A DNA stretch of 34,102 bases, from the IMG/VR virus record IMGVR_UViG_3300027969_000020, positions 1-34,102 of that record. One strand, 5' to 3'. Source of the DNA: a virus. Numbering within the stretch: the first letter of the stretch is position 1; every line of letters begins with the position of its first letter. Positions 14,751-20,845 of this stretch are shown here, in pieces. Both the position numbers and the translations under genes were made by a program. The notes beneath the pieces were generated by a model. The model was not told where the DNA came from. It did not search any database and worked only from the letters and a program-made list of their open reading frames with translations.

Positions 14751-15478
14751 ATGAGCTGGCATTATTTGCGGGGGGGGGGGGCGGAATCCTTGCAGGACAT
14801 TTGTTGGGGTGGAGAACCGTTTGTGCCGTTGAAATCGAGGACTACCCACGCAGAGTTTTACTGCAACGGCAAGCTGATGGACTCTTACCTAGATTCCCTA
14901 TCTGGGATGACGTCTGCACATTTGATGGCAGACCATGGCAAGGCAAGGTCCACGTCATCAGTGGTGGATTTCCATGCACCGATATCAGTGCAGCAGGAAA
15001 AGGCGCAGGCATTGATGGACAAGACTCAGGACTGTGGGCAGAAATGGCACGGATCATTTGTGAAGTACAGCCCCGATACGTGTTCGTGGAAAACTCATCA
15101 ATGCTCACTGCTAGGGGACTTGGAAGAGTACTCGGAGACTTGGCCAGCATGGGGTTTGATGCGAAATGGGGAGTGCTGGGAGCGTCAGAAGTTGGCGCAA
15201 AGCACAGGAGAGATCGAATCTGGATTGTGGGGAACTCCAACAACCAGCCAGGACTTCAAGCCAGTTCGCAAACTAACACCCAGCGAGGCCAATGGGACGC
15301 ATGGAAAGATATTGGTTGGGAGTATTGGAGAAGAACACCCGCACCTGATTGGCAGATATCTGAAACCGTCAGTGACGGAGTACTTGATGGGCTGGCCAAT
15401 CGGGTGGACAGACTTAAAGCCATTGGTAATGGACAAGTCCCATTGTGTGCAGCAACAGCTTGGAGAATCCTCAAGTGA
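14747..15478 (+). CDS. C5-cytosine DNA methyltransferase, phage type
   Basis: This 243-aa enzyme shows the C5 methyltransferase motifs in order: motif I LALFAGGGGGILAG (SAM loop), motif II AVEIEDY, motif IV GGFPCTDIS with catalytic Cys near residue 77, motif VI FVENSS, motif VIII HRRDRIWIVG, and a C-terminal ANRVDRLKAIGNGQVP (motifs IX/X). It would transfer methyl from S-adenosylmethionine to cytosine in the phage genome. The recognition segment is short, so the site cannot be guessed. No restriction enzyme is adjacent, as expected for a protective orphan. The glycine loop is encoded partly by 12 consecutive G. A second open frame covers the entire gene (14751-15494). AGAGG ends 3 bases before this ATG, a short spacing. 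Confidence 0.93.
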   Translation: MNELALFAGGGGGILAGHLLGWRTVCAVEIEDYPRRVLLQRQADGLLPRFPIWDDVCTFDGRPWQGKVHVISGGFPCTDISAAGKGAGIDGQDSGLWAEMARIICEVQPRYVFVENSSMLTARGLGRVLGDLASMGFDAKWGVLGASEVGAKHRRDRIWIVGNSNNQPGLQASSQTNTQRGQWDAWKDIGWEYWRRTPAPDWQISETVSDGVLDGLANRVDRLKAIGNGQVPLCAATAWRILK

Positions 15479-15494
15479 GCGCAATGCCAGATAA
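14751..15494 (+). CDS. Overprinted second frame over the methyltransferase gene
   Basis: A 247-codon open frame starts 4 bases after the methyltransferase ATG, in the +1 frame. The shared AGAGG is 7 bases upstream, better placed for this start. It spans the whole methyltransferase and ends 16 bases after its stop. The product is Trp- and Cys-rich with segments CGQKWHGSFVKYSPDTCSWK, SLLGDLEEYSETWPAWGLMR, ESGLWGTPTTSQDF and EYLMGWPIGWTDLKPL. From memory these match a phage protein family marked by SETWPxWGLMRNGxC and EWLMGWPxGWTDLKPL. The remembered ending (TDKFQQWLQQHG) back-translates in the other frame to the methyltransferase ending GQVPAVAATAW, suggesting ancient overprinting. The function is unknown; it may be a conserved shadow frame rather than a gene. 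Confidence 0.5.
   Translation: MSWHYLRGGGAESLQDICWGGEPFVPLKSRTTHAEFYCNGKLMDSYLDSLSGMTSAHLMADHGKARSTSSVVDFHAPISVQQEKAQALMDKTQDCGQKWHGSFVKYSPDTCSWKTHQCSLLGDLEEYSETWPAWGLMRNGECWERQKLAQSTGEIESGLWGTPTTSQDFKPVRKLTPSEANGTHGKILVGSIGEEHPHLIGRYLKPSVTEYLMGWPIGWTDLKPLVMDKSHCVQQQLGESSSERNAR
14770..14781 (+). repeat. Homopolymer of 12 G within both overlapping frames
   Basis: Twelve consecutive G lie 23 bases after the methyltransferase start and 19 after the second start. The run encodes part of the SAM-binding glycine loop in one frame and Arg-Gly-Gly-Gly in the other. Such tracts slip during replication or transcription. With 12 G both frames are open; with 13 only the 14751 start reads into the methyltransferase frame; with 11 only the 14747 start reads into the second frame. 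The third frame stops at 14830-14832. Confidence 0.9.
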
Positions 15495-16398
15495 CGTGCT
15501 GCCATTCGAGTTGCCTGCTAAACCCAGGATCAAACAACAAGACGCCCTACCCGATCAGAGAAAGATCGTGGTAATGCCATTCAAAGCCATCTTTGATGAG
15601 AGGCTCAACCACGGCACATTAAGAACACTCTCAGCCATTGCAGCATTCAGCAACCGAGCTGGCATTACTTGGGTTAGCCAGGTACGCATAGCCAAGGATC
15701 TCAAGATAAGCCAGCAGGCAGTCAGCAAGCAAGTCACCCAGCTCAAAGCACTTGGCTACATAGAAGTAGTCAAGAAGGGTTTCCATGGCAAGTCAACAGA
15801 CACCATCAGGATCATCTTTGATGCAGAGATTACAGCTGCAGAGGCCATAGCAATGGTCAGCAACAAGGAAGACGCCAGGCCACCAGGTCAGATAGAGGCT
15901 GAAGAAAAAAGGTTACAAAAAGAAGTAGACCAAGAAGGCCTCAAACGTATCCAGGACATGATCAGACAGTCACTAACCACCACAACCAAGCAGGCACAAA
16001 AGGAGTACCAAATGCCACAAGACAATGAAACCATCACAGTCAAGAAGATGAAAGCAGAGATGAAAAAGAAAGCCACAAAGACTGTGGATAAATCTGTTGA
16101 TAACTCACACGTAGACAACCCCCAGGTTGTACATGGAGAGAGCCACATAGACAACCTCCAGGTTGTTAACGTAGACAACCTCCAGGTTGTAGAGAACACC
16201 GTATTTAACACTATATCTATTAATATTAATGTTATGAACAACAAACAATTAAAGCAGTATTCAAAAGCTGAGATCGAGGCCAAGCTCGAACTGCTGCTGC
16301 CTGCCTACCATGCCGAGGGCATCGAGCCTACCGAACAGGCGCTGGTTGATGGGATCATGCACATGATGGCAACCCAGACCAAGATGGATGCTGTTTAA
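15475..16398 (+). CDS. Winged-helix replication initiator (lambda O-like role)
   Basis: I choose GTG 15475 (GGAGA 8 bases upstream, GTGA overlap with the methyltransferase stop), giving 307 aa; ATG 15484 is an alternative, and the frame extends up to 15445. Residues about 50-102 form a helix-turn-helix/winged-helix domain (AAFSNRAGITWVSQ, RIAKDLKISQQAVSKQVTQL, GYIEVVKKG). A Lys/Glu-rich helical linker follows, then a repeat region VDNPQVV, IDNLQVV, VDNLQVV (about 213-239), encoded by DNA iterons, and a C-terminal helical domain. The layout, initiator domain plus internal iterons and AT-rich DNA, mirrors lambda O. It would bind the origin and recruit a host helicase. No helicase or primase motif is present. 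Confidence 0.75.
   Translation: MSAMPDNVLPFELPAKPRIKQQDALPDQRKIVVMPFKAIFDERLNHGTLRTLSAIAAFSNRAGITWVSQVRIAKDLKISQQAVSKQVTQLKALGYIEVVKKGFHGKSTDTIRIIFDAEITAAEAIAMVSNKEDARPPGQIEAEEKRLQKEVDQEGLKRIQDMIRQSLTTTTKQAQKEYQMPQDNETITVKKMKAEMKKKATKTVDKSVDNSHVDNPQVVHGESHIDNLQVVNVDNLQVVENTVFNTISININVMNNKQLKQYSKAEIEAKLELLLPAYHAEGIEPTEQALVDGIMHMMATQTKMDAV
16111..16190 (+). repeat. Three palindromic iterons inside the initiator gene
   Basis: Copies of a 20-base unit, GTAGACAACCTCCAGGTTGT in its third form, lie at 16111-16130, 16147-16166 and 16171-16190. Copy 1 has C for T at the eleventh base, and copy 2 begins with A instead of G. Each contains the inverted repeat ACAACCT-CC-AGGTTGT. The starts are 36 and 24 bases apart, multiples of 12, which keeps the frame and places the sites at near-regular helical spacing. 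They are likely binding sites for the initiator encoded by the same gene. Confidence 0.8.
16111..16260. other. Candidate replication origin
   Basis: Three iterons are followed at once by an AT-rich stretch (16201-16260, including TCTATTAATATTAATGTTAT) suitable for initial strand opening. The same order, iterons then AT-rich DNA within the initiator gene, defines the lambda origin. No DnaA boxes were sought exhaustively. The call depends on the initiator identification. Confidence 0.65.
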
Positions 16399-16734
16399 AC
16401 GCAATCTAAGACACCTAGAAGGCCATGAAACCATCCAGTCAATATCAGGGTAGCCACATGGCACATCAAAGCCTTGTAGAGCCTGCTACAGTATGCTGTA
16501 CTGAACTCAAACGAACGTATGGGAACGGTACAGTGGGGTGGCGTACATATAGAGAGGCATGGCAGGAGGGTGCTTGGGCAGTGCAATCCTGCGTTGTAGC
16601 ACTTTTGATGTATCCTCCCCCCACCCACCCACCTCACCGTAGGGGTACTTAAATGAATTTTTCCCATATTTCTTTCTGTATACCTTTTTCTACATTGGTA
16701 TTTTCTCTATTTTTTCAACCAAAGGACTAAGTTA
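16399..16734 (+). promoter_or_regulatory. 336-base intergenic region between initiator and packaging genes
   Basis: No convincing gene lies here. The first half holds several short inverted repeats, for example TACAG-TATG-CTGTA near 16489-16502, and repeated GTAC. At 16614-16636 there is a C-rich tract with CCCACCCACCCACC. From 16650 to 16734 the strand is very T-rich (TTTTTCCCATATTTCTTTCT and similar), ending in AAAGGA before the ATG at 16735. No canonical promoter hexamers are evident. The region probably carries the promoter and leader of the packaging operon. Confidence 0.5.
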
Positions 16735-17061
16735 ATGACTACTAACTACGAATTAAGACCTGGCCAGGGATCTGCTTTCAAGAACAAGAACAAGACTGAG
16801 GATTGGCATCCTGCGTACAAGGGTGAGGTTATGTTGCCTGATGGGACGCTGCACTGGATTGATATCAAGCCTGGCAAGACTAAGGCTGGAGAGCATTGGT
16901 TTGCTATCAAGATTGGTGCGCCAAAGCAGCCTAAACAGAATGGCCAACAGCAAGGCATGGTGCTTGATCAACCAAAGCCTTTTGCTCCAGCTGCGCCTAT
17001 TGCCAAACCATCCCCTGCTGCCAATGCTGTGGCTGCTATGGATGACGATATTCCATTCTGA
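16735..17061 (+). CDS. SSB-like small protein with acidic C-terminal tip
   Basis: This 108-aa protein has a compact N-terminal domain (NYELRPGQGSAFKNKNKTED, WHPAYKGEVMLPDG, HWIDIKPGKTKAGEHWFAIK) and a Pro/Ala/Gln linker, and it ends in MDDDIPF. The final DDDIPF is the classic acidic tip by which bacterial SSB recruits partner proteins. The N-terminal pattern is shared, from memory, by many short phage proteins and may be a reduced OB-like fold. It could coat single strands in RecT recombination or replication. AAAGGA precedes the ATG; the TGA overlaps the small terminase ATG (TGATG). Confidence 0.7.
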   Translation: MTTNYELRPGQGSAFKNKNKTEDWHPAYKGEVMLPDGTLHWIDIKPGKTKAGEHWFAIKIGAPKQPKQNGQQQGMVLDQPKPFAPAAPIAKPSPAANAVAAMDDDIPF

Positions 17062-17510
17062 TGGCACGTACTAAATATCCGACTCAGATCCCGCCAGTTG
17101 CTGGCTGGGGTGGCACTCGCTCCATTGTCAGACGGTTAGAGCGCTCCACTACGCTGGTCAAGAACAAGGAGGCCACTGCGTATGCTTTGCTGGCCATGGC
17201 TAACACCAAGATCACTGACATCATGAGCTGGGATGAGAATGGCCAGGTGAAGGTCAAGCCTAGTCATCTGATCCCAGAGACTGCGTTGATGGCCATTAAG
17301 AATATCAAGGTGCGTGTGGACAAGGACGGTGCGTCTACGCTGGAGATTGATCTCTATGACAAGGTGGCGGTGCTGCGGATCCTGGCTAAAGCTAGTGGAC
17401 TGCTGGACAACCCAGACAACGAGGACAAGCCTAGCGTGATTGGTATCAATGTACGTGCGCCAGATGTTGTGGATGTGGAAGACAAACCAAGGGATGACCA
17501 TGAAAACTAA
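17061..17510 (+). CDS. terS: Terminase small subunit (probable)
   Basis: This 149-aa protein directly precedes and overlaps the large terminase gene. It has a basic N-terminus (MARTKYPTQIPP, TRSIVRRLERS), a helical middle and a C-terminal segment ISVKV-like followed by LYDKVAVLRILAKASGLLDN. The latter resembles the conserved end of Terminase_2-type small subunits (KLxALExLxRxLGL). It would recognise phage DNA and regulate the large subunit. The assignment rests on this segment and on gene order. Confidence 0.75.
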   Translation: MARTKYPTQIPPVAGWGGTRSIVRRLERSTTLVKNKEATAYALLAMANTKITDIMSWDENGQVKVKPSHLIPETALMAIKNIKVRVDKDGASTLEIDLYDKVAVLRILAKASGLLDNPDNEDKPSVIGINVRAPDVVDVEDKPRDDHEN

Positions 17511-19056
17511 AGAGCATTCGCCACGTGAATTGCCAATGGCTGGCTTGAATCTGGACTTTAGTAAAAGCCCAATTGTCTATGACATGATCCAGTCTAATGC
17601 TTTTGTGCAGGGGCTTATGGGTCCTGTTGGCTCTGGTAAGTCTTACGCCTGTGCAGCCAAGATCATGATCAAAGCTGTCCAACAAAAGCCCTCCCCTGTG
17701 GACGGTATCAAGTATTCACGCTGGGCGGTAGTGCGTAACAGCTACCCCATGCTCAAGACCACCACCATCAAGACCTGGCTGGATCTCTTCCCAGAGGCCA
17801 CCTTTGGCAATCTGCTGTGGACGCCACCGATTACCCACCATATCCGCTTGCCTGCCAGGGGTGACGCTGCTGGCATTGACTGCGAGATTATTTTTCTAGC
17901 CCTTGATCAACCAAAAGACGTGCGTAAGTTGCTCTCACTGGAGCTGACTGGTGCGTGGGTGAATGAGGCACGTGAGTTGCCAAAGGCAGTGATTGATGGC
18001 CTCACCCACCGTGTTGGCCGATACCCTACCAAGCGTGATGGCGGTGCTACCTGGCACGGCATCATCATGGACACCAACCCCATGGACGATGACCACTGGT
18101 GGCATCGAGTCGCTGAGAAAGAGCCAATCACTGGCAAGTACGCATGGAAGTTCTTTAAGCAGCCAGGTGGCGTAATTGAGGTAGCCAAAGAAGATCTGCC
18201 AGAAAACCCAGAGGCCAATGACCATATTTTCGCAAGTGGCAAATGGTGGCGTCTAAATGATAAAGCAGAAAACGTCAACAACCTACCCGCTGGCTACTAT
18301 ATGCAGCAGCTGGCTGGCAAGAATCTAGACTGGATCCGCTGCTATGCCCAGGGCGTTTATACGTTTGTGAAGGACGGTCAAAGCGTTTGGCCTGAGTACG
18401 ATGACAACATCATGGCTGCCGAGCTGGAGGCCGATCCTAATTTGCCCATCCAGGTCGGTCTAGACTTTGGTTTGACGCCTGCAGCAGTCTTTGGCCAGCG
18501 CCATCCAAGTGGCCAGTGGCGTGTATTGCATGAGATCGTCACCTTTGATATGGGTTTGGAGCGCTTTGGCCAGCAATTGCTCACTGAACTGCAGACCAGG
18601 TTTCCGAAATATGAGGTACGCATATGGGGTGATCCAGCGGGTATGCAGCGTGACGCCATTTATGAAACTACTGCGTTTGAATATCTGCGCTCACTAGGGC
18701 TAAAAGCAGAGCCAACAGCGACAAACGACTTCAAAGCCAGGCGTGAGGCTGCAGCTGCGCCAATGAACCGCATGGTGATGGGTAAACCTGGCCTACTGAT
18801 CAACAAAAACTGCAAGTTATTGCGTAAGTCTCTCTCTGGTGGCTATCACTTCAAGCGTATTGCTGTCGGTGCTGGCCATGAAAGGTTCAAAGATACGCCA
18901 AATAAGAACGAACACTCGCACGTGGGTGACGCATTTGGATACTTACTCACTGGTGGCGGTGAATATCGTCAGCTGACCAGGGGATCTAACCGCACAAATG
19001 GAAAAGTCTTCATTGCCCAAACCATAGCATCGGATGACTTTGATGTCTTTGCCTGA
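17500..19056 (+). CDS. terL: Terminase large subunit, packaging ATPase and nuclease
   Basis: I choose ATG 17500 (AAGGG 6 bases upstream), giving 518 aa; ATG 17494 and TTG 17440 are upstream options. The ATPase domain has Walker A GPVGSGKS at residues 41-48 and a Walker B-like LTGAWVNEARE with the catalytic Glu near 156. DTNPMDDDHWWH near 191 fits the coupling motif region. The RNase-H-fold nuclease has Asp 322 in QVGLDFGLTP, Asp 378 in IWGDPAG and Asp 477 in HVGDAFGYLL. The enzyme pumps DNA into the prohead and cuts it. It overlaps the small subunit gene by 11 bases. Confidence 0.95.
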   Translation: MKTKEHSPRELPMAGLNLDFSKSPIVYDMIQSNAFVQGLMGPVGSGKSYACAAKIMIKAVQQKPSPVDGIKYSRWAVVRNSYPMLKTTTIKTWLDLFPEATFGNLLWTPPITHHIRLPARGDAAGIDCEIIFLALDQPKDVRKLLSLELTGAWVNEARELPKAVIDGLTHRVGRYPTKRDGGATWHGIIMDTNPMDDDHWWHRVAEKEPITGKYAWKFFKQPGGVIEVAKEDLPENPEANDHIFASGKWWRLNDKAENVNNLPAGYYMQQLAGKNLDWIRCYAQGVYTFVKDGQSVWPEYDDNIMAAELEADPNLPIQVGLDFGLTPAAVFGQRHPSGQWRVLHEIVTFDMGLERFGQQLLTELQTRFPKYEVRIWGDPAGMQRDAIYETTAFEYLRSLGLKAEPTATNDFKARREAAAAPMNRMVMGKPGLLINKNCKLLRKSLSGGYHFKRIAVGAGHERFKDTPNKNEHSHVGDAFGYLLTGGGEYRQLTRGSNRTNGKVFIAQTIASDDFDVFA

Positions 19057-19513
19057 TTTACCTACCATGCCAGGCCTGACCTGGGTTCCATTCCAGCCTG
19101 GCCACGTAGCAGTGATGAATGTCAAGGCTCAAAACTTTCAAACCATCAGCAGAGCCATGGACGTGATGACCATGCTAGAAAACCAAGCACGGTATGGCCA
19201 CGCTATCACAGCGATATTGCATGGTAGACCAGTTGCCTGCTTTGGTGCGGTGTCTATCTGGAAGGGTGTCGAGGAGATGTGGTGCTTTATAGAGGAACGT
19301 GGGCGAAAATACCCAAAAACTCTGACAAGAGCAGCCATTGTTTACCGTGATTTCAGAGTGATATCGCAGAATTTACATCGACTACAAATAATCGTAAGAT
19401 GCGTTGACTTACGAGCTGTGCGTTGGGGCAATGCTATTGGATTCGAGATAGAAGGCTTGATGAAAAAGTATGGACCAGACGAGGCAGATTTTTTTATGAT
19501 GTCAAGGAGTTGA
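19034..19513 (+). CDS. GNAT-like protein (T7 gp13 / DUF2833-type)
   Basis: This 159-aa protein overlaps the terminase end by 23 bases; ATG 19034 is chosen, and ATG 19043 is equally possible because no strong binding site is seen. HAITAILHGRPVACFGAVSI, then EEMWCFIEERGRKYPKTLTR and LRAVRWGNAIGFEIEGLMKK match an acetyltransferase-like fold; the last segment resembles GNAT motif B. Phage relatives are annotated as T7 gp13-like, a minor protein needed for virion assembly. Whether it retains acetyl-CoA binding cannot be judged here. Confidence 0.75.
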   Translation: MTLMSLPDLPTMPGLTWVPFQPGHVAVMNVKAQNFQTISRAMDVMTMLENQARYGHAITAILHGRPVACFGAVSIWKGVEEMWCFIEERGRKYPKTLTRAAIVYRDFRVISQNLHRLQIIVRCVDLRAVRWGNAIGFEIEGLMKKYGPDEADFFMMSRS

Positions 19514-19514
19514 T

Positions 19515-19823
19515 ATGGGTGCCATAGTTGGCGGTATAAGCAAAGAGCGTAATTTTGATCCAGAAGGAAAAGATTACGACTATGCAAGTGCTAAAAAAGG
19601 TGGCATGGGTCCAGATGGAACTGGTGATAACGCAGGCCATTGGGGATCTGTAACGATGGCAAGCGATGAAGACAAGAAAAAATATAACTTACCAGATGAC
19701 AGTTATATGGTTTTAAAAGGACGCAGCCATGAGACTTGGCAAAAGGCGGTTGCTGCTGAAGCAGAACGTGGTTCTGAAATTAAAAAGTTCGGTAGTAGAT
19801 ATTTCTCGGTTCCCAAAAAGTAA
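19515..19823 (+). CDS. Conserved 102-aa phage protein of unknown function
   Basis: AAGGAG precedes ATG 19515 with ideal spacing. The sequence GGMGPDGTGDNAGHWGSVTM, then YNLPDDSYMVLKGRSHETW and SRYFSVPKK, follows a pattern I recall in many podovirus-like genomes between terminase and portal. No catalytic motif is evident. Gly/Asp-rich loops suggest a small structural or assembly factor. Confidence 0.7.
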   Translation: MGAIVGGISKERNFDPEGKDYDYASAKKGGMGPDGTGDNAGHWGSVTMASDEDKKKYNLPDDSYMVLKGRSHETWQKAVAAEAERGSEIKKFGSRYFSVPKK

Positions 19824-19844
19824 TTTAATTTAAAGGAGTTTGAT

Positions 19845-20090
19845 ATGGGTGGACTATTTGGTGGCGGTGGTGGTGGTGGATCTACTGCAGCAGCAGAAGA
19901 GCAGATCCGAGTACAGAAAGAACAGATCGCAAAGCAAGACCAACAACTTGCTACACAAGAAACTAACCTGGCTAAGAAAACCCAAGCTGGTATGGCTGCC
20001 AGACGTGGCGGTGGCTTGCGCCAGCTGCTCTCACAAGAACGTACAGATAGCGAGTTGGGCGTTCAATCCAAACTTGGTGGAGGAATGTAA
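19845..20090 (+). CDS. 81-aa Gly-rich / coiled-coil protein
   Basis: AAAGGAG precedes ATG 19845. The protein starts MGGLFGGGGGGGSTAAAEEQ and continues as a Gln/Lys-rich helix (VQKEQIAKQDQQLATQETNL), ending with a Gly-rich basic segment (RRGGGLRQLL). The Gly N-terminus plus helical body is common in small virion-associated proteins. No function is known. Confidence 0.65.
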   Translation: MGGLFGGGGGGGSTAAAEEQIRVQKEQIAKQDQQLATQETNLAKKTQAGMAARRGGGLRQLLSQERTDSELGVQSKLGGGM

Positions 20091-20092
20091 CC

Positions 20093-20257
20093 ATGGCTAC
20101 AGACATGAAAATGAAGATGCAAGAAAAAGTGCATAAGGTCATGAAAGAGTACGCCAGTGGCAAGCTCAAATCTTCTAGCGGTCAAAAGGTCAAGTCACGC
20201 CAGCAAGCAATTGCTATTGGCATGAGCGAGGCCGAGGCAGTCAAGAAGAAAAAATAA
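20093..20257 (+). CDS. 54-aa basic protein, DUF6496-like
   Basis: The frame runs ATG 20093 to TAA 20257 and encodes MATDMKMKMQEKVHKVMKEY, then ASGKLKSSSGQKVKSRQQAI and AIGMSEAEAVKKKK. The pattern VMKEYxxGKLKSxxGxKVKxRxQAIAIxxSEA matches the small family I recall as DUF6496, found in phages and bacteria. It is highly basic and probably binds nucleic acid or assists packaging. Spacing from the previous stop is 2 bases, and the next gene starts at once. Confidence 0.7.
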   Translation: MATDMKMKMQEKVHKVMKEYASGKLKSSSGQKVKSRQQAIAIGMSEAEAVKKKK

Positions 20258-20845
20258 ATGGCAATCATTTACGTCACCAGAGAATCTGAGAATCAAAGCG
20301 CACAGTTTGTCGCTTTGACTCAGAAAAACAAAGATGGCTTACAAGTTATCTCTGGCAGTGACTATCCTGCAATCAGTGCAGATGTAAACCATGTGAGGAT
20401 GCATGAAGGCCGTGCATTCTTTGCATGGGGCATGAAACCATCTGCTACACCACTTGCAGCTGGCGCCAGCATAAATATTGTGATGGCGTCCAATGCTGGC
20501 ATTACTCCACATATTACTGCTGGCTATGCGTGTGGTGGTGATTGCGAGTTCTATATTTATCAAGGAACAGCTACCACTGGTGGTACAGCATTTACACCAG
20601 TTAATAGAAATAGAACAAGTTCTACTGTAAGTGAATGTGCGATGGTCATCAATCCAACCATTACATCACTTGGCACATTGATTGATGCCCAGGTTGGTCC
20701 TGGTGGCAGCGGTCCAAAGGCAGGCGGTGGAACAGGCTCTAACCTGGAATATGTATTTAGCTCATTGACTAACTTTCATTTTAGGTTGACCAACGTGTCA
20801 AGCAAAGCAGAGATAGCAGTTTTAACTTTAGAGTGGTACGAATAA
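20258..20845 (+). CDS. 195-aa probable minor virion or decoration protein
   Basis: Starts directly after the previous TAA. The protein (MAIIYVTRESENQSAQFVAL, HVRMHEGRAFFAWGMK, later FRLTNVSSKAEIAVLTLEWY) is beta-rich with many Gly, Ser and Thr residues and two Cys in GYACGGDCEFY. It looks like a jelly-roll or Ig-like structural protein. Similar proteins appear between terminase and portal in other phages from memory. A decoration or head-completion role is a guess. Confidence 0.65.
   Translation: MAIIYVTRESENQSAQFVALTQKNKDGLQVISGSDYPAISADVNHVRMHEGRAFFAWGMKPSATPLAAGASINIVMASNAGITPHITAGYACGGDCEFYIYQGTATTGGTAFTPVNRNRTSSTVSECAMVINPTITSLGTLIDAQVGPGGSGPKAGGGTGSNLEYVFSSLTNFHFRLTNVSSKAEIAVLTLEWYE

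Noticed and set aside
14842-15243. 133-codon minus-strand frame opposite the methyltransferase
   Set aside because: No start context or motif; likely a by-product of constraint on the plus-strand frames.
16111-16190. CRISPR-like array
   Set aside because: Only three 20-base repeats with spacers of 16 and 4 bases, all in frame within a gene; better explained as iterons.
16425-16652. 75-codon plus-strand frame in the intergenic region after the initiator
   Set aside because: Weak ribosome binding site placed too close to the ATG, no family resemblance, and its C-terminus is read from the C-rich tract (PPPTHPPHRRG). Treated as non-coding.
17440-17499. Longer N-terminus for the large terminase from TTG 17440
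   Set aside because: AAGGG is correctly placed for ATG 17500, and the extra residues would overlap the small terminase gene without family support.
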